Below, piece by piece: positions 20,288 to 32,057 of a stretch of DNA of 64,000 nt. This DNA is from Pseudomonas fluorescens (lineage in GTDB: Bacteria > Pseudomonadota > Gammaproteobacteria > Pseudomonadales > Pseudomonadaceae), in the NCBI RefSeq assembly GCF_001708445.1, contig NZ_CP015637.1, positions 6,015,001 to 6,079,000 of the forward strand, read 5' to 3'. The translations under genes were made by a program, and so were the position numbers. The notes under the pieces were generated by a model, which did no database searches, was not told where the DNA came from, and was given only the letters and a program-made list of their open reading frames with translations. Every line of letters begins with the position of its first letter. The first letter of the stretch is position 1.

Positions 20288-21273
20288 ATACGGGTCTCGG
20301 CCATCTGATAGGCGGTTTCCAGGGCCACATGCAGGCTGCCGGTGTCGATCTTGCCGCTGCCCGCCAGGTCCAGGGCGGTGCCATGGTCGACGGAGGTACG
20401 GATGATCGGCAGGCCCAGTGTCACGTTGACGGCGGCGCCGAAGCCTTTGTATTTGAGCACCGGCAGCCCCTGGTCGTGGTACATCGCCAGCACTGCGTCG
20501 CAGTGCTCCAGATATTTGGGGGTAAATAGAGTGTCTGCAGGCAGTGGGCCGCGCAGGTCCATGCCTTCTTGGCGCAGACGCTCCAGGGTGGGTTCGATGA
20601 TGTCGATTTCTTCATGGCCCAGGTGGCCGCCTTCGCCCGCGTGGGGGTTGAGCCCGCAGACAAGGATGCGCGGTTGGGCAATGCCGAATTTCTGTTGCAG
20701 GTCGGCGTGCAGGATGCGCGTCACGCGCTCCAGGCGCTCGACAGTGATGGCGTCGGCAACATCGCGCAGTGGCAGGTGCGTGGTTACCAGGGCGACGCGC
20801 AGGCCGCGTGTGGCCAGCATCATCACGACTTGGGCGGTGTGGGTCAGTTCGGCAAGGAATTCGGTATGCCCGGAAAAGGCGATACCCGATTCATTGATCA
20901 CGCCCTTGTGCACCGGTGCGGTGATCATGCCGGCGAAGTCGCCGTCGATGCAGCCTTGCCCGGCGCGGGTCAGGGTTTCCAGCACAAAGGCCGCGTTGGC
21001 CTTGTCCAGTTGCCCGGCAACCACCTTGGCGTGCAGTGGGGTATCCCAAACATAAAGGCTGCCCGCCGGCGCTGGCAGGTCTGGCCAATGATTCGGCGCA
21101 ACGTCCAGCAGATTGACAGCCACACCCAGCTGCGTGGCTCGCTCAAGGAGCAGGTCACGGCTGGTAATGGCAATCAGGGGGTGTGGCTGGGCTTGTGAGG
21201 CGAGCAGCAGGCACAGGTCTGGACCAATGCCGGCCGGCTCGCCGGGTGTCACCGCGAAACGCTGGGGTTTCAC
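20284..21273 (-). CDS. pdxA: 4-hydroxythreonine-4-phosphate dehydrogenase PdxA
   Basis: A 329-residue NAD-dependent dehydrogenase of the DXP-dependent pyridoxal-phosphate pathway. Features: N-terminal [13 protein letters not shown], metal-ligand histidines in the [10 protein letters not shown] and MYHDQGLP segments, and the C-terminal [13 protein letters not shown]. It overlaps surA upstream and rsmA downstream by 4 bases each, so the three are translationally coupled. Confidence 0.97.
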   Translation of the reverse strand: MKPQRFAVTPGEPAGIGPDLCLLLASQAQPHPLIAITSRDLLLERATQLGVAVNLLDVAPNHWPDLPAPAGSLYVWDTPLHAKVVAGQLDKANAAFVLETLTRAGQGCIDGDFAGMITAPVHKGVINESGIAFSGHTEFLAELTHTAQVVMMLATRGLRVALVTTHLPLRDVADAITVERLERVTRILHADLQQKFGIAQPRILVCGLNPHAGEGGHLGHEEIDIIEPTLERLRQEGMDLRGPLPADTLFTPKYLEHCDAVLAMYHDQGLPVLKYKGFGAAVNVTLGLPIIRTSVDHGTALDLAGSGKIDTGSLHVALETAYQMAETRI

Positions 21274-22622
21274 TGGGTTGCCTGGTTGGTGCCTGTTTGC
21301 TCGGCGCCTGGCAGCTTGTTTTCTACGTAGGCTTCGTCACGGATCTGACGCAACCAGGTTTGCAGCTCTTCGTCGTACTTGCGGTTACGCAGTACGGTCA
21401 ACGCTTGTTGCTCGCGGGCCTGGCTGGTGTTGTCGGTGGCGCGGCGGCCAAGGACTTCCAGTACATGCCAGCCGTATTGAGTCTTGAATGGCTTGGACAG
21501 AACGCCTTGCGGGGTCTTGGCCATGACGTCCTGGAACTCAGGCACCAGTGCCTTCGGGTCGATCCAGTTCAGGTCGCCGCCGTTGAGGGCCGAACCCGGG
21601 TCTTCCGAGAAGCTTTTGGCCAGGGTGGCGAAGTCTTCACCGCTTTCGATGCGGTCATAGATCTTCTGGGCCAGCTCCTTGGTTTGTGCTTCGGTGCGGA
21701 TTTCGCTCGGTTTGACCAGGATATGACGAACATGGACTTCGTCTTTCAGCGAGGTCTCGCCGCCACGACGTTCCAGCAACTTGAGGATGATGAAACCACC
21801 AGGGGTACGGGCTGGCTGGGTAATGCCACCCACTTCCATGGCGCTCAGTTCCCGGTCGAATGGTGGTGGCAGTTGAGCGGCTTTACGCCAGCCCATGTCA
21901 CCGCCTTCGAGGGCGTTGTCGCTGCCGGACTGGGCAATAGCCATTTGAGCGAAGTCAGCACCGGCTTTCAGGCGATCGTAGATCGCCTGGGTTTTTGCCG
22001 CTGCTGCATTGAGCTGCTCGGCGTTGGCACTGTCCGGGGTCGGGATCAGGATATTGGCCAGGTGCAGTTCTTCGGAAAGCTGCATCTTGCCCAGGTCCGA
22101 AGCCAGGAAGTTTTTCACCTCCTGCTCGGAGACCTGGACCCGCTCGGCCACACGGCGCTGACGCACGCGGCTGATGATCATCTCGCGGCGGATCTGGTCA
22201 CGGGCGTCCTCGTAGGACAGGCCGTCATGGGCCAGGGCGGCACGGAACTGGTCAATGCTCATGTTGTTGCGCTGAGCGATGGTGCCAACGGCCTGGTTCA
22301 GCTCTTCATCCGAAATACGGATGCCGGAACGATCGCCGATCTGCAATTGCAGGTTTTCAACGATCAGGCGTTCCAGCACCTGTTGGTCCAGGACGCTGGT
22401 AGGTGGCACACCACCGCCACGCTTGGCGATGGTCTGCTGAACTTCCTTGACCCGTTGGTCCAGTTGGCTCTGCATGATCACGTCGTTATCGACGATGGCC
22501 ACTACTTTATCCAGCTGTTGAACCGCAGCGTGGGCCGATGCGGTACCGAGGAACAGCGCGCCCAGCACTAGCGGGCGCAGACAATCAGAAAGCTTGGTCT
22601 TCACGTTCACGATAACCTTCAA
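21270..22622 (-). CDS. surA: periplasmic chaperone and peptidyl-prolyl isomerase SurA
   Basis: About 450 residues, exported. An N-terminal signal peptide is followed by the SurA_N chaperone domain, two parvulin (PpiC) domains (around residues 185-285 and 295-395), and a C-terminal helix. SurA escorts outer-membrane proteins, including LptD, to the BAM complex. The 5' end overlaps lptD by 38 bases. The start is uncertain: a GTG at 22604 (reading [10 protein letters not shown]) is an alternative that gives a tidier signal peptide. Confidence 0.95.
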   Translation of the reverse strand: MKVIVNVKTKLSDCLRPLVLGALFLGTASAHAAVQQLDKVVAIVDNDVIMQSQLDQRVKEVQQTIAKRGGGVPPTSVLDQQVLERLIVENLQLQIGDRSGIRISDEELNQAVGTIAQRNNMSIDQFRAALAHDGLSYEDARDQIRREMIISRVRQRRVAERVQVSEQEVKNFLASDLGKMQLSEELHLANILIPTPDSANAEQLNAAAAKTQAIYDRLKAGADFAQMAIAQSGSDNALEGGDMGWRKAAQLPPPFDRELSAMEVGGITQPARTPGGFIILKLLERRGGETSLKDEVHVRHILVKPSEIRTEAQTKELAQKIYDRIESGEDFATLAKSFSEDPGSALNGGDLNWIDPKALVPEFQDVMAKTPQGVLSKPFKTQYGWHVLEVLGRRATDNTSQAREQQALTVLRNRKYDEELQTWLRQIRDEAYVENKLPGAEQTGTNQATQ

Positions 22623-25398
22623 TGCCTTTGTCGAGGAAGCTCTCTACCTTGGCGCCGGTCAGGCCGCCGAGTCCTTTGAGGACGATCTGGAGGAAGAGCC
22701 CGTGGTCACCCTTTTCGTTAAGCGGGGCGATCTGGCTGTATTCGTCGTTGGAAACCCAGTAACGGTTGATGACGCGCAGTTTCCAGCAGCAGTTGTCGTA
22801 CTCGAAACCACCGAAGGCTTCCAGGGTACGGTTGCGGGCATAGTCATACTGCCAGCGGGTGATCAGGTTCCACTGCGGAACGATCGGCCACATCATCGAG
22901 AAGTCGTGTTGTTGGATTTTGTAGTAATCCTTCACGAAGTTCTCTTGGCCCGGAGTGCCGTAGTCACCACCGAACTGCCATTTGCCGGTCAGCTGGTTGT
23001 AGACGACCTGGTCGTTACGATAGCGATAACCAACGTTGATGATCTTGTTCGGGTTGTCTTCCGGCTGGTAGTGAAGCATCGCGCTGCCGGAACGAGGACT
23101 GTGTTCCTCGGTGTCCCAGTTGTAGTCGGCAGTGGCGCGCCAGTCGCGGTTGAAGCGGAACTCGTAGTCCAGGGCGATTGGCGAGACATCCGATTGAGCA
23201 TCGGCGCGGTCGGCCGCCAGGATACCTGGCAACTGGACTTCACGATCCTTGAAGTACACCGCCTGGCCTACGGATACGCGCTGGCGTTCGAAACCGTTAT
23301 CTTCGATCCAGCGGCTGGTCAGGCCCAGGGACAGCTTGTTCTCGTCACCGATCCGGTCAGAGCCGCTGAAGCGGTTGTCGCGGAACAGCGAGGCGTAGCT
23401 GAACGAGTACTCGCTGGTATCAAAGACCGGGATGTCGCTCTGGTCCTTGTTCGGTACGTACAGGTAGAACGCACGCGGCTCCAGGGTCTGGCGGTAATCC
23501 TTGCCGAACCAGTTGGTGTTGCGGTCGAAGTACAGGCCGCTGTCGACGCTGGCGATGGGGATTGCGCGATCTTGGGAGCTCTTGAAGCTACCCCCCGCAT
23601 ATTGAGTGCCGGCGGCGGCGGCTGCATTTTGATCGGCAATGATCTGGTTCTTGCCGATGCTGTCTAGGTCCAGGTCGTATTTGGTGTAGACGTACTTGAG
23701 CTTCGGCGTCACAAAGCCGTAGGTCCAGTTCATCGGGTATTCGACGGCGGGAGCAACGTTCAGGCGCGTACCGTTTGCACGGGTCAGCCCCCTGACGTAG
23801 GTGTCCAGGCGCGGCGATACCAGGCCGTTCTCGTCGGTAAAGGTGCCGTTCTCCAGGTTCCGCTCAAAGCGCACGGCTTCGGTTTCGTAGCTGAAGTTCA
23901 GGCCGCCCGGATGGTATGGCAGCTGGCCATTGAAGGTGATCTGCGGCAGCCGGTCATACGGGGTGATCTGGGAAATCGTCGCCAGTTGGTAGGCCTGGAG
24001 GTTCAGGCGTGCCTGGTAGGAGTCGCCGCGATAGGTCACGGAGCCCTGCTGGTTGATGTAATCGCGGCTCTCTACACCTTCCTGGTAAGCCTTCAGGTCC
24101 TGGAAGTAGTAAGGGTCGCTGATTTGGGTGTAGTCGACCTGGGTCAGTACACGCGAATCCAGCCCGCCCTTATGCTGCCAGTTGAGCATGTAGCGGGTTT
24201 TTTCGTAGTCGGTCTGCTTTTTGCGCTCGTCGTTGTCGTCGTTCAGGTACGCGCCGCCGAACTGGCCTTCGCTGGATTTGGTGAGGTAGCGGAATTCGCC
24301 TTCCATCAACATGCCGCGCTTGGTCATGTATTGCGGGTACAACGTGGCGTCGTAGTTCGGCGCCAGGTTGAAGTAGTACGGCGTAACCAGGGTGAAGCCG
24401 GTTTCACCGCCCGTGCTGAAGCTCGGCGGCAGGAAGCCGGATTGACGACGGTTGTCGATCGGGAAGTAGATATAAGGGGTGTAGAGGATCGGGATGTTCT
24501 TGATCCGCAACGTCGCGTTGGTCGCCGTACCGAAACCGGTGGCCGGGTTCAACGTGATGTTGTTGCCCTTGAGCTGCCAGGCATTGCTGTCTGGTTCGCA
24601 TGTGGTGTACGTACCGTCCTTGAGACGGATGATCGCGTTTTCGGCACGCTTGGCGTACAGCGCGTTACCGCGGATGCGCGACTTGTGCAGTACGTACTCG
24701 GCGTTATCGATTTGTGCGGCACCGGTGTCCAGCTGCACTTGCGCGTGGTCACCGACGATCAGCGCGCCATTGTCGCGCAAACGGACGTTACCGTTCAGCT
24801 CGCCACGGTTCTCGGCCTGATACAGGCTGGCTTCCTGGGACTCGAGCTGCATGCTGCCCTGGCGCATGACGACGTCACCGGCCAGGGTCGCGACCTGCGA
24901 CTCCTGCTCGTAACGAGAGGCCTTGGCGCCGATGAAGGTCGGCGCATCGCTCTTGTTCGTCTTGTCGTTCATGCCGGGGCGAGTCGGCTCGATGTACGCG
25001 CCGGCGCAATAAGGCCCGGTTTCGGCCAACTGGGCTGCCGTCAGCTTCTCGCGAGGTACCCAGTCCAGATGGCTGTAGTCGGCGCTGCGCGAGCGCAGGC
25101 CACGGCCCTTGGATTCGGTAACCAGAGCGGTTTTCGGTTCGGCCTCGGCGTTGCTACCCGCATCGGCTTGCGCCGTGCTGTTGGCCGAGCTGACGGCTGC
25201 ACCGTCATGCACCGGGCGCGGTGGTAATGGGGTGGCGGCGGTTTTCGGCGCGCAATCCCAGGCACCCGAAGCAGAGACTGAGCAGTCATACTGTTCCGCG
25301 GCGACCACGAATGAGGTGGCGAAAGGTTGCATGGCCAGCAGACTGCCGGTTACCAGCAACGGAAATTTTCTACGAAACGCGGGGGATTTCAATGCCAT
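22585..25398 (-). CDS. lptD: LPS-assembly outer-membrane protein LptD
   Basis: A 937-residue protein that inserts LPS into the outer leaflet with LptE. A signal peptide ends around AVVAAE-type residues near position 34. A Pseudomonas-type insert follows, then a periplasmic LptA-like jellyroll (near residues 155-290) and a large C-terminal beta-barrel. The start [16 protein letters not shown] was chosen because 78 upstream codons cover the divergent amgK promoter and 5' end. The paired C-terminal cysteines (NCCWKLRV) expected for disulfide formation are present. It is divergent from amgK. Confidence 0.96.
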   Translation of the reverse strand: MALKSPAFRRKFPLLVTGSLLAMQPFATSFVVAAEQYDCSVSASGAWDCAPKTAATPLPPRPVHDGAAVSSANSTAQADAGSNAEAEPKTALVTESKGRGLRSRSADYSHLDWVPREKLTAAQLAETGPYCAGAYIEPTRPGMNDKTNKSDAPTFIGAKASRYEQESQVATLAGDVVMRQGSMQLESQEASLYQAENRGELNGNVRLRDNGALIVGDHAQVQLDTGAAQIDNAEYVLHKSRIRGNALYAKRAENAIIRLKDGTYTTCEPDSNAWQLKGNNITLNPATGFGTATNATLRIKNIPILYTPYIYFPIDNRRQSGFLPPSFSTGGETGFTLVTPYYFNLAPNYDATLYPQYMTKRGMLMEGEFRYLTKSSEGQFGGAYLNDDNDERKKQTDYEKTRYMLNWQHKGGLDSRVLTQVDYTQISDPYYFQDLKAYQEGVESRDYINQQGSVTYRGDSYQARLNLQAYQLATISQITPYDRLPQITFNGQLPYHPGGLNFSYETEAVRFERNLENGTFTDENGLVSPRLDTYVRGLTRANGTRLNVAPAVEYPMNWTYGFVTPKLKYVYTKYDLDLDSIGKNQIIADQNAAAAAGTQYAGGSFKSSQDRAIPIASVDSGLYFDRNTNWFGKDYRQTLEPRAFYLYVPNKDQSDIPVFDTSEYSFSYASLFRDNRFSGSDRIGDENKLSLGLTSRWIEDNGFERQRVSVGQAVYFKDREVQLPGILAADRADAQSDVSPIALDYEFRFNRDWRATADYNWDTEEHSPRSGSAMLHYQPEDNPNKIINVGYRYRNDQVVYNQLTGKWQFGGDYGTPGQENFVKDYYKIQQHDFSMMWPIVPQWNLITRWQYDYARNRTLEAFGGFEYDNCCWKLRVINRYWVSNDEYSQIAPLNEKGDHGLFLQIVLKGLGGLTGAKVESFLDKGIEGYREREDQAF

Positions 25399-25528
25399 CT
25401 TATTAGTCCGGGCTTCCTGCGTGCCATCTGCCCGCGGTTTGGGCCGCACGCCTCTCGATGGTCTGAAAAAGATGCGTGATAATAAAGCATGCCCCGCTTG
25501 ACGGCTAGCGCCGTCGGAGACCCTTGTA

Positions 25529-27225
<1,697 letters not shown>

Positions 27226-27226
27226 G

Positions 27227-27994
27227 ATGTTGTGGCCAGGGACGCTGATCGGCGCCGGGGCTGGCTTTGCCATTGCCAGTATTCCGGGGGCCTTGTTGGG
27301 CGCATTACTGGGGCAGGCGCTGGACCGCCGCCTGCAACTGCAAAGCTGGGCACAATTGCGCGAGCGCCTGGGCGGTCGCCCGGCGTTGCGCAATGACGAA
27401 CTGCTGTTTGTGCTGTTGGGGCGCCTGGCCAAGAGCAATGGTCGGGTGGTGGATGGGCATATCCAGCAGGCACGGCAGGAAATGCGTTCACTGGACATGA
27501 GCGAGCCGGCCCAACGCCGAGCGATCGTGGCCTTCAATCGTGGCAAGTCGGGTTCTGATCGGGTGCGCACCTACTTGCGCCTCCTCAAGGCGCAGCCCCA
27601 TGCGGCGGAGGGTGTGTTACGGGCTTGCTGGCGCATGGCCTGGGCGGACGGCAAGGCGGATGACGCCGAGCGCGACCTGATCGAGCAGTGGGGCAAATGG
27701 CTGGGGTGGACGCCGCAACAGCTCCAGGCGCTGGCGTCTGACTACGCGCCGGAACGTAAACCGCTGGCTAGCCGCAGTGGCGCCTATCAGGAGGCGTTGC
27801 GGATTCTGGGGGTGACTTCCACTACCGAGCCATCGGTGATCAAGCGTGCCTACCGTCGCCTGCTCAGTCGTCACCACCCGGACAAGATCGCCGGCAGCGG
27901 TGCCAGCCCCGCGCAAGTGCGTGAGGCCACCGAGCGCACCCGTGAATTGCATAACGCGTATGCGTTGATTCGCGAGCGCCGGGATTTTCGTTAG
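27227..27994 (+). CDS. djlA: membrane-anchored DnaJ-like co-chaperone DjlA
   Basis: 255 residues: an N-terminal membrane segment with glycine-rich helices (LIGAGAGFAIASIPGALLGA), a central TerB-like helical domain, and a C-terminal J domain with intact HPD in SRHHPDKI. It stimulates DnaK at the inner membrane. The start is one base after the murU stop, so it probably shares the amgK-murU transcript. A REPIN follows. Confidence 0.93.
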   Translation: MLWPGTLIGAGAGFAIASIPGALLGALLGQALDRRLQLQSWAQLRERLGGRPALRNDELLFVLLGRLAKSNGRVVDGHIQQARQEMRSLDMSEPAQRRAIVAFNRGKSGSDRVRTYLRLLKAQPHAAEGVLRACWRMAWADGKADDAERDLIEQWGKWLGWTPQQLQALASDYAPERKPLASRSGAYQEALRILGVTSTTEPSVIKRAYRRLLSRHHPDKIAGSGASPAQVREATERTRELHNAYALIRERRDFR

Positions 27995-28027
27995 CTGCCG
28001 GTATTTGCGGGGGATAACCACAACCCG

Positions 28028-28119
28028 ATGTGGGAGGGGGCTTGCACCCCGATGAGGGAGTGTCAGTAGATGCATCGATGGCTGACCCACCGCAATCGGG
28101 GGCAAGCCCCCTCCCACAT
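28028..28119. repeat. REPIN (GTGGGAGGGGGCTTGC type)
   Basis: Inverted arms of about 25 bases at 28028-28053 and 28095-28119 flank a 41-base spacer, in the gap between djlA and the convergent DUF3530 gene. It belongs to the same family as 34270-34360, 43426-43513 and 58886-58973. Confidence 0.85.
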
Positions 28120-28136
28120 TGCTGTTGTGCTGATCC

Positions 28137-29111
28137 TCAGTCAGTGCTGGCCTGAGGGCTCAACCAGCCGCGAATCCGGCGATACAACTGTTCCTGCTCG
28201 GCGGCGCTGTTGCCAGGCAGGGTCTTGAGCGACACCTGCTTATAGCTGTCATTCTTCGAGCGCTTGGCCGCCTGGCTACGCTCCTGCGCGTTTTTGCGTT
28301 CTTGGGCGCTGTCTTGATAAAAGACATCCGCCGTCGGCACTTTCAAGCCTGGGGCCAGTTGTTGCAGGTCCGGCTGGCGAGCTGCCGGGGTCTTGCCGGC
28401 GACCATGACCAGCTTTTGCACTTGAGCCGGTTGTTTTTCGCTCAGGTAGCGCGCTGCCCACCAGGCGCCGGTGCCATGCCCGAGCAGTGCAACGCTGCGC
28501 GCGCCTTGGGTCTGGGCGAAGGCGACCGCAGCGTCGATGCGGTCGAAGATGCGCTTGGTGTCAGTCTTCTCCTGTTCATCCGCGCCTGGCACCACTGCCG
28601 GATCGGTTCCTTCGGCTTCGGCACTGGCGGCCTGTTCGATGGGTTTGGCGGCCGTGCTGCCTTCTTTGCTGCTGGTGTCGACGGTCGCCTTGGGCGCTTC
28701 GATCACTCGGGGCGGCAGGGTATCCATGTTGACGTCCGGCAGCGACAGGCTGAGGGTGCCCCAGTTGGCGTCGGGCAATTTACGTCGCAATGGTGCGATT
28801 GCTTGCGGCCAGTCAGCACTTTCCCCGGCGCCCGGTACGATAATCACCACACCTTCGGGTTCGGCGCTGTTGGCCGGTTTCCACAAGGCCAGGAATGAAT
28901 CGCTGCCGGCCTGTAGCTGTTGCTGTTCGGCGCGTGGTATTTGCCGTTCCAGGGCGCTGGCTTCTTCCTGGCTACGCTCAGGCAAGGGTTGGCGTTCAGC
29001 CGGTTTTTCGGCTGGTGGCGCAGGCGCATCGGCGGCCTGGACAGAAAAGGCGCTGGTAAATAGCAGCGACAGGCACAATGCTGGCAGTGCCGAACGGTGG
29101 AGATGGGGCAT
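28137..29111 (-). CDS. DUF3530 family exported alpha/beta-hydrolase-like protein
   Basis: A 324-residue protein with a clear signal peptide (ending SVQAADA). An Ala/Pro/Glu-rich low-complexity segment follows to about residue 60. The C-terminal domain resembles alpha/beta hydrolases: VVIIVPGAGESADWP near an oxyanion-type turn, and ALLGHGTGAWWAARYL at the nucleophile-elbow position. That elbow reads GHGTG, with His where the usual Ser would be, so classical hydrolase activity is doubtful. The function is unknown. It is convergent with djlA and divergent from agtS. Confidence 0.85.
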   Translation of the reverse strand: MPHLHRSALPALCLSLLFTSAFSVQAADAPAPPAEKPAERQPLPERSQEEASALERQIPRAEQQQLQAGSDSFLALWKPANSAEPEGVVIIVPGAGESADWPQAIAPLRRKLPDANWGTLSLSLPDVNMDTLPPRVIEAPKATVDTSSKEGSTAAKPIEQAASAEAEGTDPAVVPGADEQEKTDTKRIFDRIDAAVAFAQTQGARSVALLGHGTGAWWAARYLSEKQPAQVQKLVMVAGKTPAARQPDLQQLAPGLKVPTADVFYQDSAQERKNAQERSQAAKRSKNDSYKQVSLKTLPGNSAAEQEQLYRRIRGWLSPQASTD

Positions 29112-29188
29112 CGTTATTTCCCGGCCAGAAGTGATTCCGGCAGCCTAATGGGTTGGTCAGTATTTGTCAGTGATGTGAGACGTGGATC

Positions 29189-31183
29189 ATGGGTTTTCGC
29201 TGTCTGCTGGTTATCGGCTGTTTGTGCTTTGCCTTGATGGCGGGAGCTGCACCTGCCCCTGTCGTACCGCAAGCGCAGCTCGATGCGCAGCAACGTCAAT
29301 GGTTGGCCGGCCACCCGGAGTTGCGGGTGGGCCTGGTATTACAGGCACCGTATGCGCAATACGATCGGCGCCTGCAGCGTTTGTCCGGCGCCAATGTCGA
29401 GTTGATGCAATGGCTGGCCAAGGCGCTGAATATTGAACTGTTGTGGCGTAACTTCCCGACGCAGGAACAACTGGAAGACGCCGTGCGTGACGGGGAGGTC
29501 GATATCGCCCCCGGCTTGCAACAGACCCCGGCCGGTTTGCGCCTGTGGTTGTTCACTGACCCGTACATGCGCGTGCCCCAGCACATTGTCGGTATCCGAG
29601 AGGGCGGCGGCGCGGTCGACCTGGAAAAGCTCGACGACCGCTCGCGCGTTGCAGTGCGCATGCCCAGCGCGGTGGCCGATTACCTGCGCAGCACTTATCC
29701 CAGCCTCAACCTGCAAGGCGTGCCCATGGAGCGCCAGGCCTTGCAGTTGCTGGTGAGCCAGCAGGCGCGTTATGCCGTGGTGGACGAAGCCCAGTTGAGC
29801 CGATTGTCCGGTGAAGCGGAATTCGCCGGGCTGGCCGTGGTGGGGGACATCGGCCTGCCGCAGTTGCTGCGGGTGGCGACCCGCCGCGAATGGCCGGAAC
29901 TGGCGGGCATCATGCAAAGCGCCCTGCGCGCCATCCCCGCCCGCGATCTCGACCAATTACACACCCGTTGGCTGCAACCCAAGTACCCACGGCTGTCAGA
30001 GTCGCCGGGCTTGTGGCAGAACCTCAGCCTGCTGCTGGGCCTGTTGCTGCTCGCCTGCCTGGCGGTGGTGTTTTGGCAGCGGCGTCATCAGCGCGTGCTC
30101 GAACACAGCCTGCTGGCCGCCCGCGAGGAAAGTGCGGCGCGCGCCGCGGGTGCCGAAGCGCTGCGGTTGACGCAATTCTCCATCGATCAAAGCACCGTCG
30201 GCATCCTCTGGGTCAACTGGGACAGCCATGTGCGCTACGCCAACCGCGCGGCCGAAACCATGCTGGGCTATGGTCCCGGCGCCTTGATCGAGCGACCCTT
30301 GGTTGATTTTGACCCGAGCCTGGACATGGACCGCTGGCTGAACCTGTGGAAACGCGCACGCGCCAGCGAAGAGGGGCCGCAGAACTTCGCCACCGATTGC
30401 TTGCGTGCCGATGGCAGTGTCTTGCCCGCCGATGTGTCCTTGAGCTTCCTGCGTTTTGCCGAGGGCGAATACCTGGTGGTCTACCTCAATGACGTCACCG
30501 AACGACGCCGCTATGTGGCCGCGCTGCTGCAAAGTGAAGCGCAATTGCGTGAACTGTCGGCCCACCTGGAAACCGTGCGCGAAGAAGAAAAGGCCCGTAT
30601 CGCCCGCGAAGTGCATGACGAGCTCGGACAAATGCTCACGGTGCTGAAGCTGGAAACCTCGATGTGCGAGCTGGCCTACGCGCAACTCGACCCAGGGTTG
30701 AATGAGCGGCTCAACAGCATGAAGCGCCTGATCGCCCAGTTGTTCCAGCTGGTTCGCGATGTGGCCACGGCGCTGCGCCCGCCGATTCTGGATGCGGGGA
30801 TTGCCTCTGCCATTGAGTGGCAGGCGCGGCGCTTCGAAGCGCGCACGCAGATCCCGTGCCTGGTGCAGGTTCCGGAAAACCTGCCGCTGCTGAGCGATGC
30901 CAAGGCTATTGGCCTGTTTCGCATTCTCCAGGAGGCGCTGACCAATGTGATGCGCCATGCCCAGGCGCATACTGTGGAGCTGACCTTGACGGTGGAAGGC
31001 AAACACCTGCGGCTGACTATCAGCGACGATGGTGTCGGCTTCGTCCAGGCCCAGGGGCGGCCGGTGTCGTTTGGCCTGGTTGGCATGCGCGAACGGGTGT
31101 TGATCATGGGCGGGCAATTGACCCTGGACAGCGAGTTGGGAGAGGGCACGACCCTGAGTGTCACGGTGCCGTTGGATGCATAA
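29189..31183 (+). CDS. agtS: sensor histidine kinase AgtS
   Basis: 664 residues in this order: signal peptide, periplasmic SBP_bac_3 solute-binding domain (~35-260), one membrane helix (~275-295), PAS (~325-440), HisKA_3 dimerisation with phospho-acceptor H476 in AREVHDELGQ, and HATPase_c with DDGVGF near 615. Synteny and architecture match P. aeruginosa AgtS (PA0600), which works with AgtR to control uptake of 5-aminovalerate/GABA; the system has also been reported to respond to cell-wall sugars. The ligand here is inferred. Confidence 0.82.
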   Translation: MGFRCLLVIGCLCFALMAGAAPAPVVPQAQLDAQQRQWLAGHPELRVGLVLQAPYAQYDRRLQRLSGANVELMQWLAKALNIELLWRNFPTQEQLEDAVRDGEVDIAPGLQQTPAGLRLWLFTDPYMRVPQHIVGIREGGGAVDLEKLDDRSRVAVRMPSAVADYLRSTYPSLNLQGVPMERQALQLLVSQQARYAVVDEAQLSRLSGEAEFAGLAVVGDIGLPQLLRVATRREWPELAGIMQSALRAIPARDLDQLHTRWLQPKYPRLSESPGLWQNLSLLLGLLLLACLAVVFWQRRHQRVLEHSLLAAREESAARAAGAEALRLTQFSIDQSTVGILWVNWDSHVRYANRAAETMLGYGPGALIERPLVDFDPSLDMDRWLNLWKRARASEEGPQNFATDCLRADGSVLPADVSLSFLRFAEGEYLVVYLNDVTERRRYVAALLQSEAQLRELSAHLETVREEEKARIAREVHDELGQMLTVLKLETSMCELAYAQLDPGLNERLNSMKRLIAQLFQLVRDVATALRPPILDAGIASAIEWQARRFEARTQIPCLVQVPENLPLLSDAKAIGLFRILQEALTNVMRHAQAHTVELTLTVEGKHLRLTISDDGVGFVQAQGRPVSFGLVGMRERVLIMGGQLTLDSELGEGTTLSVTVPLDA

Positions 31184-31201
31184 CGATAAGAGGAAACCCC
31201 T

Positions 31202-31831
31202 GTGATCCGTGTACTGGTAGCCGAAGACCACACCATCGTGCGTGAAGGCATCAAGCAATTGATCGGCCTGGCCAAAGACCTGCTGGTGGTGGGCGAGGCA
31301 AGCAATGGAGAGCAATTGCTGGAGACCTTGCGTCATGTGCCTTGCGAAGTGGTGCTGCTGGACATCTCCATGCCCGGGGTCAATGGGCTGGAGGCCATCG
31401 CGCGCATTCGTGCACTGAACAACCCGCCGGCGATCCTGGTGCTATCGATGCACGATGAAGCGCAAATGGCCGCCCGTGCCTTGAAGGTGGGGGCGGCCGG
31501 TTATGCCACCAAGGACAGCGACCCGGCACTGCTGTTGATGGCGATTCGCAAGGTCGCGGCCGGTGGTCGTTATATTGACCCGGACCTGGCGGACCGCATG
31601 GTATTCGAGGTCGGCCTGACCGATTCGCGGCCCTTGCACTCATTGCTCTCGGAGCGCGAGTTCTCGGTATTCGAGCGCCTGGCCCAGGGCGCCAACGTCA
31701 ATGATATTGCCCAGCAGTTGGCGCTGAGCAGCAAGACCATCAGCACCCACAAGGCGCGCTTGATGCAAAAGCTCAATATCACCTCCCTGGCCGAACTGGT
31801 GAAGTACGCCATGGAGCACAAGCTCCTGTAG
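31202..31831 (+). CDS. agtR: NarL/LuxR-family response regulator AgtR
   Basis: 209 residues: receiver domain with phospho-acceptor D54 (VLLDISMPG), acidic pocket AEDH, and conserved Lys in TKDSDP. The C-terminal LuxR-type HTH reads VNDIAQQLALSSKTISTHKAR. The start is GTG with AGAGGAAA upstream, 18 bases after agtS, so the pair is co-transcribed. It most likely activates the agtA promoter downstream; a candidate operator is at 31933-31948. Confidence 0.85.
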   Translation: MIRVLVAEDHTIVREGIKQLIGLAKDLLVVGEASNGEQLLETLRHVPCEVVLLDISMPGVNGLEAIARIRALNNPPAILVLSMHDEAQMAARALKVGAAGYATKDSDPALLLMAIRKVAAGGRYIDPDLADRMVFEVGLTDSRPLHSLLSEREFSVFERLAQGANVNDIAQQLALSSKTISTHKARLMQKLNITSLAELVKYAMEHKLL

Positions 31832-31932
31832 CGACATATCTATTTGCGACACCCCGCAAACCGGCACGGCCCCCATTCTCGCCGCTTGCGGCGCTCCACC
31901 TGGCGCGGCACTGTCCAGTACACGCCATGGGT

Positions 31933-31948
31933 GTAGGGCGTTCCCTAC
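31933..31948. promoter_or_regulatory. candidate AgtR operator (perfect dyad)
   Basis: GTAGGG-CGTT-CCCTAC is a perfect 6+4+6 inverted repeat in the 226-base agtR-agtA gap, 109 bases before the agtA start. Similar TAGGG-N4-CCCTA dyads are typical of NarL-type regulators in Pseudomonas. The link to AgtR is inferred from position. Confidence 0.5.
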
Positions 31949-32057
31949 CCCCAACCGTCCATCCTGCTGATGTGATTCTCTCCTGGCCCCCGATTTCCGG
32001 GGCCTCGCCCCTGGACTACGCTTGTGCCACAGCAGTCCAAAATACAAAGGTGCGGGT

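Noticed and set aside
28028..28119. Paired repeats considered as a CRISPR array or insertion-sequence ends
   Set aside because: Arms are inverted, not direct, there is no spacer series and no transposase; they match REPIN structure.
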